Shown in pieces: positions 1 through 8,260 of a DNA stretch of 36,436 nucleotides (the first letter of the stretch is position 1; every line of letters begins with the position of its first letter). The notes beneath the pieces are model-generated. The model saw nothing but the letters and a program-made list of their open reading frames with translations, was not told the DNA's origin and did not search any database. A program made the position numbers and the translations under genes. This DNA is from a virus: positions 1-36,436 of the IMG/VR virus record IMGVR_UViG_3300032676_001258; one strand, given 5' to 3'.

Positions 1-11
1 TGAACCAAAGA

Positions 12-35
12 GAAAACTGTTTTGTAATAGTTTTC
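12..35 (-). terminator. weak hairpin beyond gp26 stop
   Basis: A 7-bp inverted repeat (GAAAACT at 12-18 and AGTTTTC at 29-35, 10-base loop) lies just beyond the stop of the minus-strand gp26 gene. It is AT-rich and has no clear U-run, so termination is only a guess. Confidence 0.2.
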
Positions 36-49
36 CAGAGTATTATGGC

Positions 50-760
50 TCAACGCAACGTAAAAAAATCGTCAAGAGAACTCAACTCAATTTTTCTATC
101 ATGACCCAAAGAATTTTTATACTCAATCACATGTTTAATTTTAGGTGTGTTTGTTAGGAACTCTTGAATAGAACTAAAGGTTTTGCTATCCAAATTTTCT
201 AGAAATTCACCGATTTCTTTGGGTTTGTATTCTTTGGCTTCGTAAACATTATCACCGTCGTAAATTTTATCAATACATCTGATAATCAATTCGAATAGAT
301 AATCTTTTTTCAAATTAAGAAAATCTTTATCATCATAAAGAGTTGAAGATGGATATTTCATAACAATACCAGTCTTGTTTGTTATCTTAATATTATTATC
401 AATTTTTTCCGGGAACTCAACTTCGACATTGTTTAGATCTATCTCAAAATCGTAAGTTTTTTCATCTTCAGCATCTTTGTAAGAAACTTTACAAACGTTA
501 TCTACTGAAAAAGCTCTTAACTTTAAGAACAAATATTCAAGATCAAAGATAGCCAATTTATTAACGTCAAACCCTCTATCGGAACAGCAGTTGTTAACAA
601 CTTGTTTAATCGCAGTCAAGATATCAGAAGCTGTTTCTGATTCTTTGGCCATTAACAAAAGCTTTTCTTCTTTAACCAAAAATGGTCTGAATTTAAAGGC
701 TTTTTTCAAAGAAGGTATATTGATATTATATGTTGGATAAGAAATTTTAGGTAAAGACAT
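50..760 (-). CDS. 26: baseplate hub subunit, T4 gp26 family
   Basis: This 236-residue protein resembles the T4 gp26/cyanophage baseplate family (T4_baseplate). In T4, gp26 takes part in the central hub of the baseplate. It begins MSLPKISYPTYNINIPS, the usual 'LP..SYP.Y...IPS...' opening, and contains the conserved PFLVKEEKLLLMA stretch near residue 30 that typifies the family. T4 gp26 is slightly shorter (about 208 residues). An in-frame ATG 12 bases upstream (772) is possible, but GGAG at 767-770 sits 6 bases before the ATG at 760, so I choose the shorter form. It is the last gene of the minus-strand group and follows the tube-fold gene by 15 bases. Family assignment is from recalled motifs, not from a search. 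Confidence 0.8.
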   Translation of the reverse strand: MSLPKISYPTYNINIPSLKKAFKFRPFLVKEEKLLLMAKESETASDILTAIKQVVNNCCSDRGFDVNKLAIFDLEYLFLKLRAFSVDNVCKVSYKDAEDEKTYDFEIDLNNVEVEFPEKIDNNIKITNKTGIVMKYPSSTLYDDKDFLNLKKDYLFELIIRCIDKIYDGDNVYEAKEYKPKEIGEFLENLDSKTFSSIQEFLTNTPKIKHVIEYKNSLGHDRKIELSSLDDFFTLR

Positions 761-766
761 AATGTA

Positions 767-770
767 CTCC
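767..770 (-). promoter_or_regulatory. Shine-Dalgarno GGAG that decides the gp26 start
   Basis: On the minus strand GGAG lies 6 bases before ATG at 760. It overlaps the alternative upstream ATG at 772, which itself follows the previous stop codon by 3 bases and has no good ribosome binding site. This supports initiation at 760. Confidence 0.6.
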
Positions 771-775
771 ATTAA

Positions 776-1462
776 TTATTTAAAAAGCGACGCGCCTGCG
801 CCAACTGATGAATTTTGAATCATGAAATCTGTGAAAGCAATGGCGACGTTTATTTTCAATAGTTGGTTCGAATCGTTCCAGTTCAATTGAACGTCGTTTA
901 CTGCGTATGGGTATGCTTGAGTGTAATCTATTATTTGTACGGCGTTACCGTAATTATCGTATATGATTAGAGAAATAGTTGTGCTATAATCGTCTTTATA
1001 ACGTAAAGAATAATTGCCTGAATTGTTATAAAAACTAGCCTGGTTACCTTGTCCTGTTGAACTATCGTTTCCGGAAAATTGAAATACCGATTGCATCCAT
1101 TGATACCAAAACTGCCAAATTTCTCCATAACCATCGGATATAAATGTGGCGTTAAGAGTATTGAAAGAAGCATTAAATGGTTGTTTTTGTGCTATACCAA
1201 CACCGTATCTATTAACGTCCTGAACTGCTAAAGTCACCGAAGGAACATTAATAGCGTCCGCGCGAAACATTAATCTTTGTGATATATCTTGAGTTGATAC
1301 TGGATTTGGTAAAGGATTAGATGAACTTGACCCAACGCTTGGAACAGATAAGCTAGAACCTCTAAGTATTGGCGGAGGTGTTACGTATATCTGATACTTG
1401 TTGGTTTGTAAATAACCATAATTAGCTATTTCAGTTTTGAATGTGCTGATATTAAATGGCAT
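776..1462 (-). CDS. 54: tail-tube-fold protein, gp54/gp19 family baseplate tube protein
   Basis: The 228 residues follow the layout of the T4 gp19/gp54 tube fold. The N-terminus FKTEIANYGYLQTNKYQIYV is followed by a mid-region motif with NRYGVG and by PFNASFNTLNATFISDGYG. A segment WQFWYQWMQSVF comes next, and the C-terminal strands are YPYAVNDVQLNWN and ININVAIAFTDF-like. In T4, gp54 and gp48 polymerise between hub and tail tube and start tube assembly. Its neighbours are gp26 downstream and gp4 two genes upstream, and gp48 lies across the divergent promoter, so a gp54 role is more likely than the major tube gp19. A serine/proline-rich insert near residues 35-60 (RGSSLSVPSVGSSSSNPLPN) is unusual. 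The start has AGGAATC upstream, nested in the previous stop codon. Confidence 0.65.
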   Translation of the reverse strand: MPFNISTFKTEIANYGYLQTNKYQIYVTPPPILRGSSLSVPSVGSSSSNPLPNPVSTQDISQRLMFRADAINVPSVTLAVQDVNRYGVGIAQKQPFNASFNTLNATFISDGYGEIWQFWYQWMQSVFQFSGNDSSTGQGNQASFYNNSGNYSLRYKDDYSTTISLIIYDNYGNAVQIIDYTQAYPYAVNDVQLNWNDSNQLLKINVAIAFTDFMIQNSSVGAGASLFK

Positions 1463-1470
1463 TTTGATTC

Positions 1471-2028
1471 CTAATAAGGCGGTGAATCGGCGTATCTTTT
1501 ATCACTGTTCACAACCCATTTTTGTAACGGCATCATTACAACTTTATTCCAATCGGTCGGATTCACATAATGAAACGAACTTCTTACATGACCGTACAAA
1601 TAACGTTTCACACAATTTTGATATCCAGAAAAACGTATAGAATAAGATTTTAACATTTTATAAGAAATATTCAGTTTTGTAGTTTCGTCATATTTATCAT
1701 TGTTAGCCAAAGCTGTTAGAGCATCAAGCAAAGCCGCTCTACCCATTGGCGGTAGATAATGTAAGTTTAGACCAAGAAATCCATCACTGTAATATTCAAT
1801 AGGAATAACTAAAGGATATGCGTCGTAGAAAGGTAAAGTCGCTTTGAGTTTTGGATCATAAACGAATAGATACATATTACCGATTTTAGGGAAACTGTTT
1901 TTTTTGAAAAGATTATTAGGATTCTTTGTTATATCTTTTACTTGTTGACCAAACCATTGAGCGGCCTGTTTGGCTTGAGATAAAATACTCGTACCAGCTT
2001 GTCTAAGTAATGCGTAAAAATCCGCCAT
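1471..2028 (-). CDS. conserved T4-like phage protein of unknown function
   Basis: I recognise this 185-residue protein as a type that recurs in T4-like phage structural clusters, but I know no established function. An N-terminal amphipathic helix (residues 1-35, QAKQAAQWFGQQVKDI) precedes a globular part. That part opens with GNMYLFVYDPKLKATLPFYD and contains GFLGLNLHYLPPMGRAALLDAL near residues 83-104. It ends in a basic, aromatic region (CVKRYLYGHVRSSFHYV) that could contact DNA or a partner protein. Its start overlaps the gp4 stop by one base (TAATG), which points to translational coupling with the head completion gene. A role in head-tail joining or tail completion is only inference from position. 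Confidence 0.6.
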   Translation of the reverse strand: MADFYALLRQAGTSILSQAKQAAQWFGQQVKDITKNPNNLFKKNSFPKIGNMYLFVYDPKLKATLPFYDAYPLVIPIEYYSDGFLGLNLHYLPPMGRAALLDALTALANNDKYDETTKLNISYKMLKSYSIRFSGYQNCVKRYLYGHVRSSFHYVNPTDWNKVVMMPLQKWVVNSDKRYADSPPY

Positions 2029-2471
2029 TAATATTTAATCCCAAGTTCTGTTTCTGTGAACACGTGAAAAGACCATCCTCTATCTTTACAATACTCTAGA
2101 GCAGCCTTCCATTTAGCCTCGTTAACGCCCCAAGTCGTTACTTCGTTAAGATATCTTTTTGTCATTTTTTGTTGCTTTTTTGGCGGTTGAGTTTGACTTT
2201 TGGGTTTTACTTCTATCAAAGCTGTTTCTTTAAGACCTTTGTTATTTATTTTGGTAACAATGAAATCTACGAAATAACGATGTATTTTACCGTCAATTGG
2301 CGATCTGTAAGGGATTATTATTTCTTCAGAACCCCAAGAAATAATTTCTTTATGATCGTCTAGATAATTCATCATCTTCAATTCCCAAGAACTCCTATAA
2401 ATAATATTAGTGGGATCGCCACGATATTTTTGTGGATTCTTAGGCTTGAATTTCCCTTTATAAGTTGCCAT
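2028..2471 (-). CDS. 4: head completion protein gp4 (gp50), PD-(D/E)XK nuclease fold
   Basis: This 147-residue protein closely matches the T4 gp4 (gp50) head completion protein, which is about 150 residues long and is needed for filled heads to accept tails. Family motifs are clear: YRSSWELKMMNYLD, IISWGSEEIIIPYRSPIDGK, RYFVDFIV, ALIEVKPKSQTQPP and EVTTWGVNEAKW. Residues E30, D69 and E87-x-K89 are placed like the active site of PD-(D/E)XK (TnsA-like) nucleases, so catalytic activity on DNA ends is possible. The start is set at ATG 2471 because the open frame extends 22 residues further upstream without family similarity and through the promoter region. It is the first gene of the minus-strand unit. 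Confidence 0.92.
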   Translation of the reverse strand: MATYKGKFKPKNPQKYRGDPTNIIYRSSWELKMMNYLDDHKEIISWGSEEIIIPYRSPIDGKIHRYFVDFIVTKINNKGLKETALIEVKPKSQTQPPKKQQKMTKRYLNEVTTWGVNEAKWKAALEYCKDRGWSFHVFTETELGIKY

Positions 2472-2491
2472 CTTAATTCCATAATAAATAC

Positions 2492-2508
2492 AATAAATAA
2501 TATTTATT
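2492..2508. promoter_or_regulatory. palindromic divergent late promoter pair
   Basis: AATAAATA reads on the plus strand at 2492-2499 and on the minus strand at 2508-2501, with a single A between, forming a perfect 8-bp inverted repeat. Both boxes resemble the T4 late -10 element TATAAATA. They sit 28 bases before the gp48 ATG (2528) and 29 bases before the gp4 ATG (2471). A further plus-strand AATAAATA lies at 2483-2490. Function is inferred from consensus and spacing. Confidence 0.6.
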
Positions 2509-2527
2509 AAACGATAAAGGTTTACTA

Positions 2528-3316
2528 ATGGCCACATTAACTGCTAATGGAGCTAATTTTTATAACGGTCAAAACGGTTTCTCTCCTAGATACCCAACAC
2601 CGCCACAAAGCGCAAGTATTGGTAATTTATGTTTTCCAACAGATTTGGTAAATAATAATAGAAATTTTTATATCACTCTACAATTAGCAAATTATAACCG
2701 TTTTGGAGTTTCTGCTCCAGCAAGTTTAATACCAGAGGGATCTTTAACTTTACCAATACCGTTAAAAATTAACGAAACGCAAACAGTAGAATGGGATCAA
2801 GTAAGTTTAACCGCTCAAGGTCTCGGTGTTTTGCAAAAATTGGGCGCATCTATTGCTCCTAAATTAACTAAAATACTTGGCGGAGCTATATCCGCGTCAG
2901 ATGACGCGCTTTCTGTTTCTAGCGGAATTCAAGTTAATCCTTTTTTAGTTATGCTCTTCAAAACTCAAAATTTTAAGCAACATAATTTGCAATGGATTTT
3001 AGCACCAAATAATTCTGCAGATCAAAATAGCCTTCAAAATATAGTCAATACTTTGAAAAACGCAATGCTCCCAACTTCTATAGGAGGAGGAACAGGTTTG
3101 GGATATCCTATGATAGTCATACCTTATTTAAGTGTCGGTGCTTACACTTATAATTTTAAACCTTGCGCCATAGATTCTTTATCGGTCGATTGGTCAGCTG
3201 GAGAAACGCCAGCGTTTTTCAAAGATCAATCGCCTGCTCTTGTGAGTTTGACTATGCAATTAAAAGAAATTGAACTTTGGTACCAAGGTGATATTACGAA
3301 TTCTTCAATCCTTTAA
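2528..3316 (+). CDS. 48: baseplate tail tube cap, gp48 family
   Basis: The protein has 262 residues and resembles T4-like gp48, which with gp54 forms the platform between the baseplate hub and the tail tube. Recognisable features are NPFLVMLFKTQNFKQHNLQW near residues 138-157, followed by LAPNNSADQNSLQNIVNTLK. The C-terminal strands include YTYNFKPCAIDSLSVDW, the motif TPAFFKDQSPALVSLTMQLK and the final EIELWYQ. A region near residues 92-130 (GLGVLQKLGASIAPKLTKIL) is helical and appears to be an insertion. It is the first plus-strand gene after the divergent promoter and is followed by gp53, consistent with a baseplate operon. T4 gp48 is longer (about 364 residues). Confidence 0.75.
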   Translation: MATLTANGANFYNGQNGFSPRYPTPPQSASIGNLCFPTDLVNNNRNFYITLQLANYNRFGVSAPASLIPEGSLTLPIPLKINETQTVEWDQVSLTAQGLGVLQKLGASIAPKLTKILGGAISASDDALSVSSGIQVNPFLVMLFKTQNFKQHNLQWILAPNNSADQNSLQNIVNTLKNAMLPTSIGGGTGLGYPMIVIPYLSVGAYTYNFKPCAIDSLSVDWSAGETPAFFKDQSPALVSLTMQLKEIELWYQGDITNSSIL

Positions 3317-3331
3317 TTTTTTGGAAAATAA

Positions 3332-4222
3332 ATGGCGCAGTCAAGATATTTCACTAATTTCCCGACGATAACATATCAAGGAACTCAAGCTCTTGATATA
3401 ACAGAACGCGTAGTTTTTCTTAACAACGCTTTGAAAAATCCATATTTGTTTTATCCGTACAATATTGCTGATGATGAAAGAGCAGACCAATTTTGTAATC
3501 GTTATTACAACGATTCTTATAAAAGTTGGATTCTTTATCTAAGCAATCAAATTACTGACCCTTATTATGAATGGTATATGCCTCAAGAAACATTTAATGA
3601 ATTTTTAAACGTAAAATATAAAAGCGTTAATGTTGATTGCCCAATACAAGGCTATCAATTAGCCCAACAAAAAATCAAAAATTATGAAAACAATTGGTAC
3701 AATTCTCAAAACATTTCAGTGAGTCAATATAATTCTTTACCAGCAACAGTTCTTAAATATTGGCAACCTATATATGGATTTAACAACGCTGTAATTGCCT
3801 ACGAAAGAACAAAGAATAGTATAACTATTAATACGAACGGTATTAGATCTTATTATGTGTCGAACACAAGTTTTATTAAAGACGAAGTTTGTAACGTTGT
3901 TTTTTCCGATAGTTCTTCGGGTAGCGGACAAGTTTTATCTATAATAAACAACACTTTGTATTTACAACATGTTTCCGGTTCAACAGTTTCTAATACAAAT
4001 TTAGGAGGATATATTTACGGACAAGAAAGCTCGGTAAATACAATATTTTCTAATTCTAGTTTGATAGTTGATAATTTATTACCTGAAGAAGTAACTTATT
4101 GGTCTCCAGTTTATTGTTATGATTACGAAAACGCAAAAAATGAATATAATAATACTATCAAAGTTCTTGACTCGGCTTATTCGGCAAACGTGGCAAATGG
4201 ATTAAAGGCTCTATTGAAATAA
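3332..4222 (+). CDS. 53: baseplate wedge subunit gp53
   Basis: The N-terminal 110 residues match gp53 family wedge proteins. They open SRYFTNFPTITYQG and contain AFYPY-like 'PYLFYPYNIADDERADQFCN' and YNDSYKSWILYLSNQITDPY, where the tryptophan and the 'N.I.DPYYEW' motif are typical. In T4, gp53 (about 196 residues) joins wedges around the hub. This protein has 296 residues. Two related segments, YWQPIYGFNNA near residue 144 and YWSPVYCYDYENA near residue 258, flank about 100 extra residues rich in Ser/Asn. This looks like an insertion of a small beta domain with an FSDSSSGSGQV module similar to repeats in gp7/gp8 here. Its stop codon overlaps the next start (TAATG). Confidence 0.85.
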   Translation: MAQSRYFTNFPTITYQGTQALDITERVVFLNNALKNPYLFYPYNIADDERADQFCNRYYNDSYKSWILYLSNQITDPYYEWYMPQETFNEFLNVKYKSVNVDCPIQGYQLAQQKIKNYENNWYNSQNISVSQYNSLPATVLKYWQPIYGFNNAVIAYERTKNSITINTNGIRSYYVSNTSFIKDEVCNVVFSDSSSGSGQVLSIINNTLYLQHVSGSTVSNTNLGGYIYGQESSVNTIFSNSSLIVDNLLPEEVTYWSPVYCYDYENAKNEYNNTIKVLDSAYSANVANGLKALLK

Positions 4223-5448
4223 TGACAGCTGTACCTGGTGATATATCGATCGACACTTTTACTATTGGCGGATTGGATTTGACAGATCCTTCTCAGGCCA
4301 CTTTTAATACGTTGGATATTTACGAAGATATTCTTAATCCGGTGTTTATCGCCGAAGTTGAAGTATTGGATTATAATGATGCTTTAGGAACAAATAAGCT
4401 TGACGGTAGTCAAGAAGTTAATTTGAGTTTCAGTGTTCCGGGTGCAGGTTCTTGTACTTTTAAATTTGCTCTTCTTGCAAACAAAAATTTAGACGATAAG
4501 ACGTTTGAAAAATCAGGCTCGATGAAACACAAAACTTATAAACTGAGAATGATTTCAAAAGACGCTTTGAAGAATCAATCCAATCATTTGGCCAAAAGCT
4601 TCAATCAACCAACACATCAAACGGTTCAAGACGCTTTAAAAACAATTACTGATGCTCAAATAAATGTTCCGGATCCTTGTAAGGGTAATCAGAGATTAAT
4701 AGCAAATCATGAAAAAGTTTACGATTTCTTAAAAAATATACATGGCAGACACGTATCTCAACAAAATCAATCTTCCCTTTATACTTTATTCGCCGGAAGA
4801 AATGGTAGTCAAGAAAATAGAACGTTTTGCACCTTTGAACACTTGATGTCCCAAGGTTCCGTATTTGATTTGAAACAAGACAACACTATCGGCGGAAGAA
4901 CAACAACAGAATCAGACGGTATGAATAATATGCTTTGGTTACATGTTCCTGATTCTTTTTATACGCCAGTAACTTATAACGCTGGTTCTTCTAAAAGTGT
5001 TTATGATGTAGGCACAGGAAAATCTAAAGTTGAACAGAATCCTTCTACTAATATAGTTCTTCCAACAGCGGCTTCTTCAGCAACAGCTTCTTATCAATCT
5101 GACGCGAACTCAGCGAAAAATCTTCCATTGAGACATTATCATAACGATCAATTTAATGATAAAACAAGAACTGATATTGATAAAGCGAAAGTTAAAAGAG
5201 CCGATTACCTTAAAGAAATAGCCCAAAATTCCGCTAAGTTTGAGATCAATGGCAACCCAAATATTGCCGTTGGTAATATTGTCACAATGAATATACCCAA
5301 GAAAGCCGACGCGGATCATGACTCCGGCGAAACACAAATGAATGATAAAGTTTTGATTACAAAATTAAGACATAGAATTAAACCAGCAGGAACTAGACCA
5401 AGATATACGATGGTTATTGAAGCGATCAAGGGAGGCTATAGTCAATGA
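4222..5448 (+). CDS. 27: baseplate hub protein, gp27-like (VgrG domain type)
   Basis: The 408 residues have the layout of a gp27/VgrG-type hub protein. The early beta domain contains GGLDLTDPSQATFNTLDIYEDILNP-like sequence, with 'DIYEDILNPVFIAEVEVLD' near residues 32-50. A KTYKLRMISKDAL segment near residue 104 is typical of hub proteins, and a second domain is followed by a C-terminal part (GNPNIAVGNIVTMNIP, VLITKLRHRI, RYTMVIEAIKGG) that resembles the end of hub domain 4. In T4 the gp27 trimer adapts the sixfold tube to the threefold spike. Its stop overlaps the start of the gp5-like gene by four bases (ATGA), supporting co-translation of the gp27-gp5 hub complex. There is no direct sequence proof beyond these motifs. 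Confidence 0.75.
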   Translation: MTAVPGDISIDTFTIGGLDLTDPSQATFNTLDIYEDILNPVFIAEVEVLDYNDALGTNKLDGSQEVNLSFSVPGAGSCTFKFALLANKNLDDKTFEKSGSMKHKTYKLRMISKDALKNQSNHLAKSFNQPTHQTVQDALKTITDAQINVPDPCKGNQRLIANHEKVYDFLKNIHGRHVSQQNQSSLYTLFAGRNGSQENRTFCTFEHLMSQGSVFDLKQDNTIGGRTTTESDGMNNMLWLHVPDSFYTPVTYNAGSSKSVYDVGTGKSKVEQNPSTNIVLPTAASSATASYQSDANSAKNLPLRHYHNDQFNDKTRTDIDKAKVKRADYLKEIAQNSAKFEINGNPNIAVGNIVTMNIPKKADADHDSGETQMNDKVLITKLRHRIKPAGTRPRYTMVIEAIKGGYSQ

Positions 5449-7277
5449 TTAATAATAATAATGTTTTTATCGCCGAAGTTAGAAATATCAAAGATCCTTG
5501 GAAAGCCGGCAGAGTACAAATTCGTGTTTATGGTAATCACGATAACGAACAAGATATCAAAGACGACGATTTACCTTGGGCTACTCCTTTACAACCGATA
5601 ACATCAGCTGCAACCGGTAAAGTTGGTATAATTCCAGTTGGTATGGTTGTTGGTTCGAGAGTTTTTGGTTTATTCAACGATGATGCTAGACAACACCCTA
5701 TTATCCTAGGCACTTTTGCCAGAGCGGCAAAATTAAACGGTTATGATAATTCTGGGGGGCAAGAAGGTTTAGATAAAACAGGAAACGATGTCCCTTCTCC
5801 TGGTAGACCAAAAGAAACTCAAGGTAAAACGCCAAACAACGCAGCTGTTGGTGATTCTCAAATAGATCCAACAGGAGCAAAATATAATGAAGCGCCTTAT
5901 AAAGAAGATGATAAAGGTCAAGATGGGTTTGATTATTCTAGAAAACAAAATGCGCCAAATGCTGACAAAGCAACTATCGCCGCTTTGGATCCAAGCCTAA
6001 AATTACCAGATGCTATAGCACAGGTTGGAACTTCCGGCGAAGTTTTAAAAAATATGATGAGCTTACTTAATATAGTAAAGGGCATCATGGCCATGGCCAA
6101 CAGCGGTAGCGGAAGTGGCGCTGCTGGCGGTGGAGGAACTGGTGTTGTTAAAACAGTAACCACAGCATTAACTGGTGCTCTTGCAATTATTGCGAACAAA
6201 TATGGGTTTTTGAACGTAATTCAAATATTAACAAAAACTTTTTCCGGAGATGCTTTCTATCAATTAGAACAAGATTATGACACTATTATGATAGAAGCGA
6301 TAGTGTCATTGGTATCAAACGCGGCAAAATACGGAACAACAGATATACCTTATCCAACTACTCCGACAGTAATATATCAATCTATTAATACTCCGGTTCC
6401 ACAACCAATATATGGATTTGCACCAGATTTTTATGTTCAACAATATTACTCACCTGATTCTGATCCATGGCCAGGATTTGTTCAATGGCTTGGACCAAAA
6501 GGTGATTACATTTATACAGTAAGAGGCGCGCAGCAACCTAATTATTCAACACCACAACAAGCTGTTTACGATGCTGCGCAAACACAGTTGGCAAATTTAC
6601 TTTCTCCATATTTCGAAAACGGAGTTATAACAGTTCAAGATTTTAACAAAATTTTGGATGAAGTTAGTACAACCACTACAAATAATGGAACAAATGCTAT
6701 CCTAGGTAACAACAGTAGCAGTAATATTATGGCCATGGCAATGCAACTTCTGGGTATTATTGGTTCAATGATTAACCAAGCTCAAAATTCTCATTTGCCT
6801 TCTTCAGTTTTAAATGTAGGCTCGATGACTGAAACTCTTAATAAATTTACTAAAAATATCGCTTATTTACAACAGATGAAAAATATATCAAAACCTGCTT
6901 TTTCTTTGCCAAATGCATTGGGTGCATTGTCTTCATTAGGTTCTTTGGGCGGTGATTTAGGTAATGCGCTTTCTTCATTGGGGTCTTTGGGCGGTGTTGC
7001 AAGTACATTGGCACAAGCAACAGGGGCTTTGAATAACGTATTGAGTATATTGCCGAACGGCGGATTATCTCCAAGTTCTATTTCGAATTTATTAAATGCT
7101 GGTATTTCTCAAAGTTCTGTTTCTAATATCAACAGCATATCACAAAACAATGTAAATTTGTCTCAATATTCTATTGCTACAATTGCTTCGGTTACAAATG
7201 TTTTGGAAAAGGCAAATATATCACAAAGTGAAATTAATCAAATTCAAATCCTTCTTTCAGAAATTATTTTAAATTGA
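5445..7277 (+). CDS. 5: gp5-like hub/OB-fold protein without lysozyme domain
   Basis: Residues 1-95 form a gp5/VgrG OB domain. WKAGRVQIRVYGNH, DDLPWATPLQPITS and the later VVGSRVFGLFND and HPIILGTFAR match the T4 gp5 N-terminus, which binds the gp27 hub. No T4-lysozyme-like domain follows. Instead there is a charged linker (residues 100-175), a Gly/Ser/Ala-rich stretch (near 218-235), a helical and aromatic middle part and a C-terminal half rich in Ser, Ala, Leu and Asn, including two copies of LSSLGSLGG near residues 495-525. The beta-helical needle is encoded by the next gene, so the usual single gp5 chain is split here. At 610 residues it is longer than T4 gp5 (575) despite lacking both domains. 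The function of the C-terminal 450 residues is unknown. Confidence 0.75.
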   Translation: MINNNNVFIAEVRNIKDPWKAGRVQIRVYGNHDNEQDIKDDDLPWATPLQPITSAATGKVGIIPVGMVVGSRVFGLFNDDARQHPIILGTFARAAKLNGYDNSGGQEGLDKTGNDVPSPGRPKETQGKTPNNAAVGDSQIDPTGAKYNEAPYKEDDKGQDGFDYSRKQNAPNADKATIAALDPSLKLPDAIAQVGTSGEVLKNMMSLLNIVKGIMAMANSGSGSGAAGGGGTGVVKTVTTALTGALAIIANKYGFLNVIQILTKTFSGDAFYQLEQDYDTIMIEAIVSLVSNAAKYGTTDIPYPTTPTVIYQSINTPVPQPIYGFAPDFYVQQYYSPDSDPWPGFVQWLGPKGDYIYTVRGAQQPNYSTPQQAVYDAAQTQLANLLSPYFENGVITVQDFNKILDEVSTTTTNNGTNAILGNNSSSNIMAMAMQLLGIIGSMINQAQNSHLPSSVLNVGSMTETLNKFTKNIAYLQQMKNISKPAFSLPNALGALSSLGSLGGDLGNALSSLGSLGGVASTLAQATGALNNVLSILPNGGLSPSSISNLLNAGISQSSVSNINSISQNNVNLSQYSIATIASVTNVLEKANISQSEINQIQILLSEIILN

Positions 7278-7285
7278 GATAAAAA

Positions 7286-8251
7286 ATGTCTATTGATCCC
7301 TCTCTACCTCAAAGTTCTTTAACGCCGCCTTCTAATATTAACGTAAAGTTGCCGCCTCAACCAAATCCTTTGGCGGGTAGAGCAACTCATGATTATCCTA
7401 TGATTTCAGGAGAAACTAAACCTAACGGTCATACTTCTTTTTGGTCTCAATTTGGCGACGCGGCTTCTCATTTTTCGGCCGAAATTGGTTTTACCGGTGC
7501 ATATAAAGTTATCGAAAACGGCGCAAAAAAAATTGTTCATTCTTTAGAAAACGCTGTAGGTTACAACTACGGTAAAGGTCAATCAAACCATCAGGATGGG
7601 CACCAAGATAATAACTCAGAAGGTAACACAAACAACAATACAAAAAATGATCATGCATTAAAAGCCGGTGGCGATTCTTATAAAGGTTCTGGAGGCGTTG
7701 AACAAAACGGTACAGGCGGCGATGGTAGTTTTAATAATAATACTGGTGGGTCTACGTTTGAAACGACAAGTGGAGATCACGTTAAACAGCACGATGGACA
7801 TATTCATACGAATATCAAAGGCGATGAAGTTCATGCAGTTGTGGGGAATAAATATCATACCGTTAAAGGCGATCACGGACATTACGTTCAATCTGGTAAT
7901 TACGATATTAAAGTCGAAAGCGGAAAAACAAGATTTGATATTGCTCAAAATTTATCATTATTAAGTCGCGATCAAGTAAATATAACTGCGGATGGCGGTA
8001 CTGGAAGTGTTAATATAAGCGGTACTGGAAGTGTTAATATAACAGCAGCAAATAAAATTATTTTACAGGTTGGTGAAAGTTCTATAACAATAACTTCCGG
8101 AAATATAATTATCAAAAGTGGTGGTACTGTCACTGTACAAGGCGGTAGTGATATTAATATCAACTCTGATGGCGGTGATATTACAACAAAAGGTCAATCT
8201 ACAAAAATACAAGGCGGCGGAGTCAGCGCTCCTCCTACAACTTTCTCTTAA
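7286..8251 (+). CDS. central spike/needle protein (gp5 C-terminal beta-helix type)
   Basis: This 321-residue protein appears to be the membrane-piercing needle. Residues 1-100 include prolines and a GETKPNGHTSFWSQFGD segment. Residues 100-155 are Asn/Gly/His-rich and probably flexible. Residues 155-310 show short alternating strands typical of the triple-stranded beta-helix of gp5/VgrG spikes: DHVKQHDGHIHTNIKG, VVGNKYHTVKGDHGHYVQ, SGNYDIKVESGK, SVNISGTGSVNIT and SGNIIIKSGGTVTVQGG. Histidine pairs H172-x-H174 and H197-x-H199 could hold metal, as HxH motifs do in P2-type spikes. The protein follows the OB-domain gene by 8 bases, so the two probably assemble as one trimer. An 8-residue repeat GTGSVNI is duplicated at DNA level (7997 and 8021). 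Confidence 0.75.
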   Translation: MSIDPSLPQSSLTPPSNINVKLPPQPNPLAGRATHDYPMISGETKPNGHTSFWSQFGDAASHFSAEIGFTGAYKVIENGAKKIVHSLENAVGYNYGKGQSNHQDGHQDNNSEGNTNNNTKNDHALKAGGDSYKGSGGVEQNGTGGDGSFNNNTGGSTFETTSGDHVKQHDGHIHTNIKGDEVHAVVGNKYHTVKGDHGHYVQSGNYDIKVESGKTRFDIAQNLSLLSRDQVNITADGGTGSVNISGTGSVNITAANKIILQVGESSITITSGNIIIKSGGTVTVQGGSDININSDGGDITTKGQSTKIQGGGVSAPPTTFS

Positions 8252-8260
8252 GGAAAATAA

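Noticed and set aside
2472-2537. Longer gp4 start at 2537
   Set aside because: The extra 22 residues run through the AT-rich promoter region and have no family similarity; ATG 2471 gives the T4-like length.
5445-7277. Lysozyme domain in the gp5-like protein
   Set aside because: I looked for T4-lysozyme-like catalytic sequence after the OB domain and saw none.
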